From Xenopus tropicalis (lineage: Eukaryota > Chordata > Amphibia > Anura > Pipidae): DNA of 64,000 nt. The stretch spans positions 134,107,047 through 134,171,046 of the forward strand of contig NC_030678.2 of assembly GCF_000004195.4 (NCBI RefSeq). Direction: 5' to 3'. The position numbers and the translations under genes were made by a program. Shown in pieces: positions 20,260 to 32,693 of this stretch. The stretch's first letter is position 1. Every line of letters starts with the position of its first letter. The notes under the pieces were generated by a model, which did not search any database, was not told the origin of the DNA, and worked only from the letters and a program-made list of their open reading frames with translations.

Positions 20260-20565
20260 TGTGATGGGAAAAATCTATATAGGCAGAGCTCACCCACAGA
20301 ATTGTGGCCCCCCTTTAGTGGTTAGTGCTGTTTCAAGACTTCTGTGGTCAGTTTAGCCAAACCCTAGAGTTCAGAACTACAGTGTAACATTCTGAGAACA
20401 GTTTCTTATAAGCTTGTTTTTGTGTTCTGTGACCGTGAAAACTCTATATAAACAATGTCATTTCTTGTTCAGTGTTCTGACTCTTTGTGAATTCAGCATC
20501 CATGCAGCTTGTGTCAAATAAACTTTTACCTTAAGTGGTCTCCCGTAATTGAATTTCTAAATCAG
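20260..20565 (+). mobile_element. Candidate solo LTR
   Basis: The stretch begins tgtgatggg, has a TATA-like actctatataaacaatg at about 20440 and an AATAAA at about 20518 (tcaaataaactttt), and could end at aatttctaaatca. This promoter-to-polyadenylation spacing is typical of a retroviral-type LTR. No target duplication or second copy is visible, so boundaries and class are uncertain. Confidence 0.4.
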
Positions 20566-20654
20566 AAAATGCTATATATTGAACTCAATGGATCAGGACT
20601 TTTGTGTTCTGACGTGACCTTCATACTTCTTGGCACAGAGTTTCTGTGAGGAAG

Positions 20655-20745
20655 ATATCTTGAGAAAGGTCCCCAGGGCGACCAAAATGTTGGAAGACAT
20701 AATGTACCATGATGTTTAAATAAACGTCACATTTGAACACAAACA
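20655..20745 (+). mobile_element. Decayed Penelope-like ribozyme unit
   Basis: ttgagaaaggtccccagggcgaccaaaatgttgg follows the consensus seen at 11936 and 50041, and is followed by gtttaaataaacgtcac. The GAAAC core is mutated to aaaat, so it should be inactive. Confidence 0.4.
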
Positions 20746-21214
20746 TTTTGCTATACTTATTTATAAATAGTGTTTATTTTCCATAATTTTAGTAATGTTA
20801 TATTTATACACAGTGAGAATTGTGTGGATCAAAACAGCAATTTTAAGGTATTATACAAAGCATTTTGGAAAAAAAGACATCCATTTGCTCATAATTACTG
20901 GCAATGTTGAGTTTTAATGGACAAACTGTTGATGTCAGTCACCTTGTGGATAACCATGCATAAAATGAAATTCTACATGACATAGTCTTGATTGGAGAAA
21001 CAATCAAAATAAAATGGAATTCTGATTCCTGCGGAAGATAACTAATCAGAGCCAAAGAAAGTAGATATGTGTAATTGCTTGTCTTTGAAAAGTAATAAAG
21101 AAGCTAAAAATGCCACATTAACATATTTTATGTAGCGTTTCAAAGCTGATTCTTTAGTTAAAGAAAAGCACTGTAATTCATATCAAACCTGTTTCTGGGT
21201 TTTTCAGAAGGCTG

Positions 21215-21375
21215 GATATGGGGAATCTCAAGACTGCATGTAGAGCATCTCAACAGGCTGTATGTACTGTAGGGTAGCTCAAAATTCTGCAAGTAGGATA
21301 ACTCAATAGGCAACATGTAGGGTATCCTAAGGAGCTGTATATAGGGTAGCTTAGAATTTTTTATGCAGGGTATCC
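21215..21375. repeat. Degenerate tandem repeat, unit about 30 bp
   Basis: About five diverged units contain gtagggtatctcaagaggc-like and gtagggtagctcaaaattc-like words. No coding potential. Confidence 0.6.
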
Positions 21376-23921
21376 TGGACCAGTGTACCTAGTACATGTT
21401 ATGGGGTTCAGCCAAGATGAACATTTGATATTTTTTCTGTCTTGACTGAAATATTCATGGCAAGTATCAAGACAATGACAATACAGGAAAGCCCTGGAGC
21501 TAAGAGTTTATGTTTAGAGTTTGGTAGAAACAAATGTAGCTGTGAGAAGGAATGAGTTACGGCAGGAGAAAGCCAGGTCGGGGAGGGGGGGCGTAATGAG
21601 AGAGGGATGTGATGTCAGGAGAAGAAGCAGTTCGCTTTCTTATCTTCTGAGCAGGTAGAAACATCCTAACCACCCTCCTCCTTTTTGCATATTTTGCAAA
21701 AATGTCAGGGTTTTTCTTCTTTGTGTTGTCATATTTTGTATTAATAACTGAATGTGGATGTTGAGAGGAGAATCGGCATTGTATTTGTTCATGTTAATTC
21801 CGAATGCTTGATCCAAGGAATGTTTCCGATCACCATTGGGGTTGGGATGTAATATTTTTGCTTTTGAGGCATTATTGGCATTCTCTTCAAGCCTTCTTCT
21901 GGATAAAACTGATGGATACATGATAATATAAAGTTTTGTCACAGCAGTGGTAGGACTTTGCCAGAGTACTGCACAGGTAAATTTAGAAAAGAGGGAGAAA
22001 GGAGGTTCTCTCCTGTGACTGCACCGAGGGTTGATTGATACAGATGCTACAGCTGCTTGTGCTAGGTGACAGCCTGCTTAGATTTCCCATCATTGAGAAA
22101 CTGCATAATCAGGACCGGCAGCAGGGCTGCTGTACTTCTCTCATGGTGGGAGAGTTTAAGACCATCTTGTTGTAGGTAGAGGCAGCTTAATACTCAGTGG
22201 TTGATATAATCTCAAATGGCAACTATGGAAGTGAAACTCAAGTCTTCAGTGAGGTACGGCAGAGCATAGTAATGATCTCTTGTGGAATTCTGACTTTAAA
22301 CTATTGCCTCGAATTAGGCTGTCAAGGTCCTATTTATTTAATAAAATGTGAATAAATTCTTTGGCCATTTTACCGCATTTCTGTTTCCTGGTGTTTCATT
22401 AAGGGTTCAGTGGGATGGCTCAAGGCGAAGGGTCAATTGAGGAGTCCATTTATCATGCCTGACACTGATACCAATCTAGCCCGAGTATGGAACAGGCAGA
22501 CTAAACAGTGAAGAAAGGCTTGTGAGTCTAGAAGAAGCACAATGCACAATGTGGTCGGAGGGATCCAGGTTGCTATGGCAGCAGATTCACAGGAGGATAA
22601 ACAGGCAAAGGAAATCAGCAAAAATAAAAACAGACCAACAGAAGGTTTCAGGACAACTGGAGTAAAGCTAGGCTCTGAGGATAAACATAGATAACCAAGC
22701 AACTAGCTGGTCTGTTTGGCAGACACATGCATGCATGAGGCATTAATTGTACACATGGCATCAATAAACAATGAATATACACTAAAATATACAGTGAAAG
22801 TCAGTTTTTGTTGTTGTCCATATATTGCAATATATTGAAGCTGGCCAACTACGTCTAAGTCATCCCCGGTATGGCCAGTCCTACACTCACTTTCATTTGA
22901 TTTATTAAGATATACATTGCCCTACCTTATTTCAACTATGCTACAACAGGTATTCACAGAAAAAAGGGATTTAATTTGATTATGTAAAAGGCTAGGGGTG
23001 CATAACCATGATGCTGGCAGTTGTTTCTGCAATTTATCCAATGCAAAATAAGGGTTTATTTTAACATTTTATGTCCACAGTGAATATTATGCCAAGTGAT
23101 TGTTCAGAGGCAGTAGGTTTTTGGTAAAGTTATTTTTATTAACTGACATTGCTGTTTGATGTAATACTGTTGAGTAAAATCTGATGCATAGAAGAGCAGT
23201 GAACCTAAGTGCCACTTGACAGAAATTCAAATCCATTAAAAACCTCTATCTTCACAACCACTTCCTATTTTCATACATGTAATACCATAAAAACTTGCAT
23301 TAATGCAATGAAATCTGCAACTAGCATATGTGTCCACAATCATGGTACTGATAATAACTCCTGGGTGTGAGTATAAAGAAAAAATGCCTGAGCATACACA
23401 AAGATGCAGTGTTGGTATCAAATCCATCCATTTAAAACTTCTAATGAATGAAAGAAACAGAAGAGAAAGTTAAAAACAAATTGACTACTGAAAATAAAGG
23501 GAATACAGTAAAATAAAGGGAATATTGCAGTAATAATAGGTACTGAGACTGCCTCCCTCTATATGTATTTGTAGAAATAATACATTAGCTATGCTATATA
23601 ATGGCACAGATCATTATGCTACCTAATGGGTGTAATAAAGACTATGGCATGCTGTAAAATGATATGTTGAGTATCAAAATGGGATAACGAGCACTCTTTG
23701 TGCACTGTCAATAAATACGAGATACTATAATATTGCATCTTGACAGTGTAAAGTCATTTTAATGATGATACTTATTATGCATGTTGGTTTCTATAATCTA
23801 CTGGACTAGGGCAAACTTTCCTATATGTGTGTATAACACCTATGCACTGATATGAGACATTCTAAATACAGTATAACAGTGATTATGATTACAGAATGTT
23901 GGCAGTGAATTCAGTTATAAT
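21376..23921. other. Non-coding interval, no recognised element
   Basis: Scattered short open frames lack motifs. No paired termini were found. A small duplication (aataaagggaata) is at about 23495-23530. It may be unique DNA. Confidence 0.45.
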
Positions 23922-24435
23922 TAGGGATGTAGCGAACCTAAAAAAAAAAGTTTGCGAACATGTTCGCGAACTTATGCCAAAACCCGCGAATATTCGCGAA
24001 CTTTGCGAACCCCATAGACTTCAATGGGAAGGCGAACTTTAAAACCTAGAAAAGCCATTTCTGGCCAGAAAACTGATTTTAAAGTTGTTTAAAGGGTGCC
24101 ACGACCTGGACAGTGGCATGCAGGAGGGGGATCAAGGGCAAAAACTTATCTGAAAAATACTTTGTTGGCACAGCGTTGCGCAAAAAACGCAAGCTATTCT
24201 AGCGAAAATACGCTATGTCGCGCTAAACACCATGAAAACGGGATTTGCGGAAAAACGCCATGTGTGACTTGTGCAGCATATTGTACAATACTTTTGCGAC
24301 GAAAAAAAACACGGCGGAAAACGTGGCGCGAACCCAAACTGCGAACATACGCTGAAAGTTCGCGAACGTACGCGTTCGCGAACACCCAAGGTTCGCGCGA
24401 ATTTGTTCGCCGGTGAACAGTTCGCTACATCTCTA
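23922..24435. mobile_element. hAT-type MITE (TAGGGATGTAGCGAAC family)
   Basis: Left end tagggatgtagcgaac and right end gttcgctacatctcta are inverse complements. A perfect 8-bp duplication gttataat flanks them (23914-23921, 24436-24443). The interior has many tgttcgcgaac-type words and inverted sub-repeats, so overlapping spurious frames arise on both strands. No transposase. Confidence 0.9.
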
Positions 24436-24739
24436 GTTATAATGTATGGTTTTTCTAAGAGTGAATAATGATATTTTGCATGGAGTACCATAACACTTCA
24501 TTGCACCCAGTAAGATTATCCCTTTCACATGGTCTCTAGATGTACAACATTGCAAAATATTTTTTTAAAAAAGGTCTTACAATTAGGTAAACTTTGAGCA
24601 TAATTTAACGTTAAATTGCCAGATTTTCCTTCTTCTGTCTATAATGTAAGTAAAATATTTTCTTCTCATAAATAAAGCAAGTGATTTAAATGGAGCATTG
24701 AAGCACCCTGTATGTTATTTAATTTAGTACTTTGGGTAC

Positions 24740-25120
24740 ATCTGCATATTAATAAACTATCATCAAATGCTAGGCACCTGGTGTTCGACAGAACACTAAT
24801 TAAAATGCCGTTCAGATTGGTTTATGAGATTGAAAAGCATCTGAATAAAATTAGCAGTAACACTAATGAAGGATATGTCTGAATCCAGGGTTTTCTTGCT
24901 GTTGGGAATTAGTAATATCTCCGTGGAGAATAAATTGTTATGGGGGAGCGAATTCTCCCAGACATGCATTAATCACAATGCATTAGGGTTGTCAGCCCAC
25001 TTTTATGGAAGATGGAAATGCTGCAGTAACCTTTTCTTCAAAGGGTTAAGGTGAGTAGAAATCTTTTCATGGTAGGCAAATGTGACAGCTATTGAGTAAA
25101 CCAATATCAGCTGTATGTCA
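24740..25120. promoter_or_regulatory. Candidate conserved non-coding element
   Basis: No transposon features. The stretch is complex and non-repetitive, with homeodomain-type cores (ctaattaaaatg at about 24798, gcattaatcacaatgcatt at about 24965) and E-box-like words. This texture resembles deeply conserved vertebrate enhancers. Conservation itself cannot be seen from one sequence. Confidence 0.3.
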
Positions 25121-25664
25121 CTGCTGACAGGTATTTTGGCAACTGGTGTTATCTAGAAGCAAAGGCAGGATAGCAACTTCATTTTTAATTTATATATTGC
25201 TTTGCTTCAATGTCCTATATCATCATATCAAAGTCTATTCATTTCAAGCTATTTTCACAGCCACTGCCAGGCTTAAGCCTACAGTGCTAATAACCACAAT
25301 AAATGCAGGGATTTTTCAGCCTCTAAATTTCTAGTCACATTATATCTGTCAGTCAGAGAAGTGAGGGGTAACAGGCGATTAAGATGGCTAAACTTGGCAA
25401 AAGCCACTCATTTTGTCACTGACTAGATATAAAATGGTTCTAATTATATGGTGCACCGTATCAGTTTAGTCCAGTCCTTTGGCCAATGATTGGATCACAG
25501 GGTCTTCTGATCCGACTTGCAGAGGTTATTCTTAGTTGCCTAGTTGCCTAGTCCCACACAGCCAACAAGGGAGAGCATGAGTTTGAGCACAGGCCATTAG
25601 GCTACTAATGAAGTAGGTTGCAGTAATGTCGCCTATAATATTAAATTGAACAAGTTTATTTTAT

Positions 25665-26207
25665 TTAAAGGGGACCTGTCACCCTAAGAAATAACTCCAA
25701 ATTATTTTCTATATTGTTAGCTGAGCAAAATAAACTTTACTTACTTATATAAATAATATAAATCTTGTTTCATTCCGTTGTTGAATTACTCAATCAAAGC
25801 AAGCAGGCAGGCACCGTTTTGTGGACACTGTTATGAAGACAAGCTTTGTATCTTGCCAAATTTGTTTATGTTCAATTAAATTTCAAGTTTATGTGCCAGA
25901 ATGGGGGACTTGATGCCCATGCCCTTGCACTGACTACACAGTTAGATGAGGAGGAGGGAGGAGAAAAGTGAGATGTGCAGTGACATCTACGTAGTGCTGA
26001 ACGGAAAGCTAAAGTTATTGTCTGCCCCCCCCACCTCTATGCCTAAGGCATAGAGGCAGGGCAAGCAATATATGATTGACAGCTGGGATTTTTAAATGCC
26101 TTTATAATGGGTATGGATGTGGTAATATAAAAATGAATTTGGTTTCCATGTTTAATTTGAAAAGGACTTTTATTATACAGATTTTTATGTCTGGGTGACA
26201 GGTCCAC
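25665..26207. mobile_element. T2-type MITE (TTAAAGGGGACCTGTCACC family)
   Basis: Left end ttaaaggggacctgtcaccc. The right end gggtgacaggtcc is its inverse, with the last TTAA mutated. A fragment of the same family's right end is at 46016-46063. Confidence 0.75.
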
Positions 26208-26379
26208 TATTTGAATATAATTTAGCTGTATGTACAAGGATTACTTAGAAAAATCAGTTAGACCTGGCAGAATTGGTTAATGGACTGGTGCTGTAAATTC
26301 TGCTTCCATGATTTATATATCATTATTTCACTTAGAATCCTGCACTGTATGTGCCCATCATTTAAGAAGTGTATGCAGC

Positions 26380-26512
26380 ATATTTATAGTCCAGGCAGTG
26401 AGGTTGTGGGAAAACTTGCTGGGTGATGTTATGATGGAAGATTGTATTAATGCTTTTAAGAGTGGCTTGGATGATTCATTTTACAAACATAATATCTAAG
26501 GCTATAGTGATT
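26380..26512 (+). pseudogene. CR1 LINE 3' fragment, part 1
   Basis: The words gtgaggttgtgggaaaactt and gcttttaagagtggcttgga match the C-terminal end of the CR1 copy at 48240-48330. It continues after a T2 MITE at 26914-26960 (ctttcaacccaattcaactt). No RT is present. Confidence 0.65.
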
Positions 26513-26877
26513 TTAAAGAGATACTGACACCAGGAGTTAAACTTTTTTTTAACTATATCATAACATTGTCGTTGCATAAGCTTTATAGTTTTGCCTTAAA
26601 TGTATTTGGCAAATGCTTTACATTACCTATCATATCCCCATGTTTCTCTATGAGGGGGCTGCCATATTTGTGCAACAGGAGTCTGTTAGCATTAGAAGCT
26701 ATAACTGACAGGCTGAGAAGGGACAGTCAGGTTGGCAGAACAGTCAGGTTTGGGAATTTCAAGTAATGATTACTTACAAAAGCAGCCTGTAGGTGAGAAA
26801 TGATCAACACAACCTGTAGGTAACTTTTTATGTACATTAATATTTAGAAAAGTTGTTTTTTCGTGTCAGTAACACTA
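26513..26877. mobile_element. T2-like MITE inserted in CR1 tail
   Basis: Left end ttaaagagatactgacacc, right end gtgtcagtaacac, inverse complementary with one mismatch in the core. The right TTAA is not preserved. It separates two parts of a CR1 3' end. Confidence 0.6.
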
Positions 26878-26913
26878 ACTTCAGTTAGTTTAGGTATGTG
26901 TATATATATATAC

Positions 26914-26960
26914 TTTGTCGTCTTTCAACCCAATTCAACTTTGTAACTATATAACTATAT
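26914..26960 (+). pseudogene. CR1 LINE 3' fragment, part 2
   Basis: ctttcaacccaattcaact followed by ttgtaactatataac is the terminal CR1 tail, as at 48494-48519, and ends in the ATAACTAT-type tail repeats. Confidence 0.6.
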
Positions 26961-26999
26961 TCTAGCTTAAGTTACCAAACTTAAACTTAAACTAACTCA

Positions 27000-27475
27000 C
27001 GCTAGGCGGACCCACCACAAAGACTCACCCTGGTACTCTCGCCTGAGCACCCCCAGATTAGGAATCTCCCATCTAGCGGTGACTTGATCCACCTACCTAG
27101 ACACTTTGGGCCCTGATCTCCAGCAGATGGATTGCTGGGGGGTCTTAACCCCACTATCACTCCTGGAGGGGCAATGTCTGCCCTTTCGAACTTAATTGCC
27201 CACATGTCACTCCTGGAGCGACCTATCACAAGAACTTACTGTCTAATACCCAGGCCTGTTGCACACCTCTATCCAGAGGGGGTCCCAGGCAGAAAGACCT
27301 AACAGAACATGGCTGCATGCCCTTTTATATCCCAGCACCCCATTTAGTGGATGCTGGTGAGAAATGCAGGGGAGACTCCCTTTTAGCACAAAAACATCTA
27401 GGACCACCTTTAGGTGCCTGTCTAAGTGGGAACCCACCTAAGAGGCCCAAATCTGGGGATCCCTACAATAGGAAC
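27000..27475 (-). mobile_element. Possible LTR-like block with TATA box on minus strand
   Basis: A GC-richer block differs from its surroundings. On the minus strand gggatataaaagggc (plus about 27327-27341) is a strong TATA box. The minus-strand edge tgtagggatccccag (near 27475) could be an LTR start. The phrase cactcctggag is repeated at about 27159 and 27209. No paired LTR or open pol frame, so this is tentative. Confidence 0.3.
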
Positions 27476-27991
27476 ATCAAAATACATAGGCTCGAGTAAG
27501 AGATTGGGTTCTTATTATAGAACAGTAACCTTTTTTCCCCTCCAAGTAACTGTGTCTTAGCTCCATAAATTGTTAATAACACTAGTGTCTCTTCAGTGTT
27601 TATATCATGTTTCTTCTGGGTTATTCCAGAATCCAAGAATCCTAAATGGCCAGCTTTGTATCTTTCAATGACCAAAACTGAGCAAGCAATATGTATATTA
27701 TAATCCATTTAGCTGTATTACCTTTATAGCCAGCAAAAAGCAAAACTATTCAGATTAGCTGTCTGATACTTCTGGGCCTCAGTCATTGTATTTCAACTCA
27801 CATTGCACAGTGCGTGCAACCAACCCCTCTCTGGTAATTTGCCTATCCTTCACAATTTGCGAGGTGTAAATGCTCAGTGCCCCTTCTTGGCAATGGGCTC
27901 CCCCCTCACTTACACAAAAAACACATCTGACATGGTATTGAGGCCATTCCTCCAAATATCTGTACTTTTTGTGCAAAGCTGACAATCATTG

Positions 27992-28312
27992 CACTCACCC
28001 AGCACCTGACCAGGGAATCAGCACTTATATTGTAATGTCACCCACTGTGACCTACAGCACTTATACTGTATTTGCCTATTTGTGTCTGTAAGTTACCCTC
28101 CCATATAGATTGTAAGCTCTACAGGGCAGGGACCTCCATCCTCTTGTGTCTTTGACTCTTAACTTATTGCAACTGTATCTTGTATTTATTTGTGCTTATT
28201 GTAATACTTTGTATTTATCTATTTTAATACCCCTGTTTATATTAATGTATTCTACTGTACAGCGCTGCGTACATAAGTAGCACTTTATAAATAAAGTTAT
28301 ACATACATACAT
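27992..28312 (+). mobile_element. L2/CR1-type LINE 3' end
   Basis: Collinear with the reverse complement of 36841-37170: actcacccagcacc, gcacttatattgtaatgtca, gattgtaagctctacagggc, then a (taca)n-type tail at 28298-28311. 5' truncated, non-coding. Confidence 0.75.
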
Positions 28313-29039
28313 AAAATAAAAACAATACCTGCTTTAATCGTATTCTCCATACTCTATTTACATACATGTAGTTACTATCTGAAACAAAAATTCTAGAATA
28401 ATTATTGAAGATAACTTCAATATTTCGGTAATGTGGTTCTTTCTTGCTTTTTAAAGTACATGTAAATATACAAATAATTGGGGAAGTGGCAAAATGATTT
28501 TACTTTTATGTTTATTTTTGGGTGAAAATATGGAAAAATATGCTGCATTAGGGAGTTCTAGTACCTAGAAACCCCTGATTAAACTTGGGGCCTTCTCTAG
28601 AACGCCTTACAAGAGAAAAATAGGTTCTTGCTTTTCTGTAGAGTACATGAGTAATGATATCATGTGAGCTCACAGAATAGTATTTCAGTGTAAGTACATG
28701 CTCCTTGACATCAGAAGCCAAATGCTTTTTGGAAACTCAACCAACCACAGCTGAGGTACTTTATGCAAGATACAATTTGCAGTAAACTGACTAAAACTTA
28801 GTGTTCCAGCATCTGTACAGAATGATCCCTTCTCTTACTCTGGACTAGATTGGTTTAATAAGAAAAGCATATCTCCTAATCCAAATTCAGATTTCCCCAT
28901 AGACTTTAACTAAGCTTTCTTGAGATAATCATGAGATAAGATTTTCTCATTGAATTGAATCTGGTCCATTATATGTGAACTTATAGCATGTGAGCATATA
29001 GTAGAAAATTATGACCAAAAGTCGACTCATTCTATCAAA
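28313..29039. other. Non-coding interval
   Basis: No gene or paired repeat recognised. AT-rich complex sequence. Confidence 0.45.
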
Positions 29040-29260
29040 CAGAAATTCCTGTACAGGAACACTGATAAATCAGCCAGACGTTTAATGAATTTTTAATCAG
29101 AATAGCCATTGCTTTTAAATAATGTATCATTTAATTGAACTAATGACGAATTAGCCAGTGTGGAAAAATGGAAAGGGGTTTTAAATCTTTCAATGTTATC
29201 GCTATTTCCAGTTAATTTTTTCCAATGGTCACATTTTACGGAGGTTTAGAAATAAGCAAA
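29040..29260. promoter_or_regulatory. Candidate conserved non-coding element
   Basis: Non-repetitive text with clustered homeodomain-type cores: gtttaatgaattttta, catttaattgaactaatgac and cgaattagccag. This is an inference from texture only. Confidence 0.25.
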
Positions 29261-29888
29261 TGTATTATTTAATATGTATTTCAACTTAGTCTGAATGAGT
29301 TTATGCAATATTTCTTCCTATCCGTGAATGTTTTGTTCTTGTTCTCACCTCTGGCAAGTGGTTTTTAAATTAGAAATTTGGGTTTTACAACTCATATCCT
29401 TGCCATTTTTTGTTGAAAATATTCCTCTATACCTGCAGAAATTCTACATTGTTTTTATAATAATCCTGTCACTTCTCTTTGATCCCTTCTTTGGGGGAAA
29501 CAATAAAGGAAAACCATACCCCCAGAATGAATACTTAACCAAAAGAAAATGCTCCAAAAAAAACGACTTCTTACCAAATTGGAATGTACTGTATCTATTG
29601 GTAAACATTGCCTATTTACCTAGTTTACCTCTAGCTACCCTGTGATGGGCTGTGTGCTCAATCAGAGATCATCTGACAGGAAATAATGCAGCGCTAACTG
29701 TAACAGGAAGAAGGGTGGCTAATGTAATCTAGCATGTATGTGCGCCCTCATTTTTTTTGTGTGCACTGTGAATTAATTTCTGTTTAGGATTATTTAATGG
29801 CACATACTGATAGAAGAGTATATTTTTATGATAATGGTTTATATAGATAAAGTAGGGTTTTACATTTGTGTTGTATTATGTGAGACAC
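29261..29888. other. Non-coding interval
   Basis: One 105-codon open frame (29328-29645) has no recognisable domain. I do not call it a gene. No paired repeat is seen. Confidence 0.4.
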
Positions 29889-30070
29889 CAGTGTCAGACT
29901 GGGGGGGCAGGGCCCACCAGGGCTGCTGCCCCTAGTGCCTCCGCCGAAGCCCCCACAACCCCCTTCTGCCGAGGGCCCATTAATTAAACTTACCTTCAGT
30001 TGGGAGGGAGATAAGTGGCCCGGGAGTGCTCCAGCCTTGAGAGACCCACATTTTGAGGGGCACAGTTTTG
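29889..30070. mobile_element. hAT-type element fragment (related to 61891)
   Basis: cagtgtcagactggggggg and cagggcccacc resemble the left end of the element at 61891 (cagggttggactgg). No right terminus was found, so it is truncated. Confidence 0.45.
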
Positions 30071-31405
30071 TAAGTCTGTAAGTCAAGATGGTGTATGAAT
30101 AAAACCTTTAGATGCCCATGAGGTAATATTACTAGAATAATACATTTTTAATAAACATCATTAAATCAAACTGTTTCAAAACATGGGCTATTTTACATGA
30201 TATGTTTTCACAGAAACCTACTGTGTTCAGAGAACAGTTTCCCTTGAAAACTACAAATTATACTTCTAATTTGTAACCTAAAGTGGATGCATGCTATGAG
30301 CATTCTCTTTCAAGGTCTTATATATTGAAATGATATATAGTTCTCCGTGTCCAGTAATGAAGATCAAAAATAGTAAACCTAAATTGTAACTGAATTGTAC
30401 ATTACAATCTGCTGGCAAAGAAGTTAAAGATGTGCATAGACCCTATCATTTTCAGAGTATTAGTAGTTCAACAAAAATTTTATGTGGTTATTATTTTTGA
30501 GCTTTTACATTGGTTATAAGTCTTTTGCAGATACAAACTTAAAAGGGGATCTTTACTAGTAATCTGCAGATTGAAGTTTCTTCGACTTTTGGGAACCGTA
30601 ATCCACCCTAACACAACCCAACCTGCTACGCTGATTTATCTACCCAAGCATACCCCAGCCATTTCAGATGTCATCAGAGGGGGTGGACACAAGTATAAAT
30701 ATAGCAGTGGCAATCTGTGTTCACTGCCAGAAGTTGGGTTGGGACATGGCATAGCTGGGCTGGTTCTGAATATGCTCCATGACCTGCTGCAGGAGGCTAT
30801 TTATTGAACAGAATTTCCCAGATCTGCAGGTTTTGGGCCAGCCCATGAATAACAAATATACTGTATATATCTATCACATCATCTTACTAAATTGACTTTT
30901 ACATATCATAATTATTTCCTATCTTTTACCACAATTCTGTTCTGTGTGCTCCCCCACTATCATTTAAGAGTAATGTGCAAAAAATAAGATTTGTGTTCTA
31001 ACTTTGGTAATTTATTGGTTAGAGCATGTAGAGCATGTACCATTTATCACTTATTAAGAACCAATCAGTGAATTGCTTTTTCAGACAGCTGCAAAGATTT
31101 TATTGGTTGTCAACTTGCCATAACTTACTGCTCAGGTTCATATTTGCACAGACGTTTTGCGAAATGCGGAATCCATGCTTGGAGAAAAAAATCGCTCATC
31201 ACTATTTACAGTATATCAACTGGCAACAAATACTAAACCATAATCATGGTTAGAGTTTATCCATGGTATGAGTTTTGCAACAAAGCCGACAGATTAATGA
31301 GGCACATTATAACTGTTGACACTTCAACTCACTGAAACAAGAAACTTTCTAAATACTAACAATACTACTGTTTATGAAATGATAAAATTACTCCTTTGCT
31401 ACCCC
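30071..31405. other. Non-coding interval
   Basis: No gene recognised. A block at 30545-30810 with acacaacccaacc and agtataaatatagc may be an old repeat or LTR piece. A fragment ending aaatcgctcatcacta at 31189-31204 recalls the hAT-type MITE end. Confidence 0.35.
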
Positions 31406-31423
31406 CTCCCCCCCCCCCCCCCT
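31406..31423. repeat. Poly(C) tract
   Basis: A C-rich run of about 18 bp lies within otherwise AT-rich DNA. Confidence 0.8.
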
Positions 31424-31692
31424 CAGCATCTGCCTCTTCATTCTCACTTCATGCAGGAGTTGAAAAGAGTTAACTCTTTCAAAATATCCATCTCTGAGGA
31501 AAATTTGGTTTCTCTACATGCAGGGTATGTGCCAGGGTTAGTAATTTGTTTGAACTAGAGTCAGCTATTTGTGTGAGCTCTAATACATCTGCTGAGAAAG
31601 GGTGCACCCTAAAAGATCTTTTAGACCTTCCTGTCAATCAAAATCTGATTTTCCTGCATGAAGAGCGAATGAAGAAAGTCCTATTGCTGGGA

Positions 31693-32693
31693 GGGGCACA
31701 TACATCAAATCACAAGTTCAAATCCCGAAATGGGTAAAATTCGGATTGGATACGATAATTTCTGATGATCGCAAATATCAAGAAAATGCTTACGAAAAAA
31801 ATGGAATAGTCACGATAATATCATATTGGTGATCCAGAAGTCACAAAATTTTTGCTCCGAACGATTGTAAAGAGTGGGAAAACCTTTCTGACTTTGATCC
31901 TTCTGTGCATGAATTTGGAAGCCTCCCATAGGAATCAATGGCACTCTGCAGCTCCAACCTGGCCCAAGGAAAGTCTCCCATAGGGCTCAATGGCACTCTG
32001 CAGCTCCAACCCGGCCCAAGGAAAGTCTCCCATAGGGCTCAATGGCACTCTGCAGCTCCAACCTGGCCCAAGGAAAGTCTCCCATAGGGCTCAATGGCAC
32101 TCTGCAGCTCCAACCCGGCCCAAGGAAAGTCTCCCATAGGGCTCAATGGCACTCTGCAGCTCCAACCCGGCCCAAGGAAAGTCTCCCATAGGGCTCAATG
32201 GCACTCTGCAGCTCCAACCCGGCCCAAGGAAAGTCTCCCATAGGGCTCAATGGTACTCTGCAGCTCCAACCTGGCCCAAGGAAAGCCTCCCATAGGACTC
32301 AATGGCACTCTGCAGCTCCAACCTGGCCCAAGGAAAGTCTCCCATAGGGCTCAATGGCACTCTGCAGCCCCTGGCCCAAGGAAGCCTCCCATAGGCCAAT
32401 GGCCTGCAGCTCCAACCGGCCAGGAAAGTCTCCCATAGGGCTCAATGGCACTCTGCAGCTCCAACCTGGCCCAAGGAAAGTCTCCCATAGGGCTCAATGG
32501 CACTCTGCAGCTCCAACCTGGCCCAAGGAAAGTCACGATACTGAAGCTTGAATGAATCCGAAACTTTCGTACTCAGTGCGACAATACGATTTTGTTGCAC
32601 AAATTTTATCGCAAGGTACGAAATTGTCATGCAAAGTACGAAATTTTCACAGAAAATACGCTTGGAGTGTTCGTACCTTAATAAATGTCCCCC
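31693..32693. mobile_element. Harbinger-like MITE expanded by internal minisatellite
   Basis: Left end ggggcacatacatcaaatc and right end aataaatgtccccc. Flanking interior text (aaattcggattggata, cacgataat, gtacgaaatttt) matches the MITE at 1336-1667 and 17739-18372. The element is about 1 kb because its middle has become a 52-bp tandem array. Confidence 0.75.
31917..32531. repeat. 52-bp minisatellite, about 12 units
   Basis: The unit includes cccatagggctcaatggcac and tctgcagctccaacctggcc. Most units are nearly identical. Those at about 32360-32425 carry several small deletions. The first unit (31917) is the most diverged and the closest to the single copy at 18115. Because 52 is not a multiple of three, open frames here rotate and are spurious. 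Confidence 0.93.

Noticed and set aside
24096..24491. Overlapping open frames on both strands in the hAT-type MITE
   Set aside because: The element is a non-coding, self-complementary MITE bounded by a perfect 8-bp duplication; frames arise from CG-rich inverted words.
29328..29645. 105-codon open frame as a possible exon or gene
   Set aside because: Hydrophobic but without a recognisable domain, splice sites or homologous motif; length is within chance for AT-rich DNA.
31917..32531. CRISPR array
   Set aside because: Regular repeats, but units are head-to-tail with no unique spacers, in vertebrate DNA.
32250..32551. Short repetitive open frames on both strands
   Set aside because: Products of the 52-bp minisatellite; peptide repeats mirror the DNA unit.
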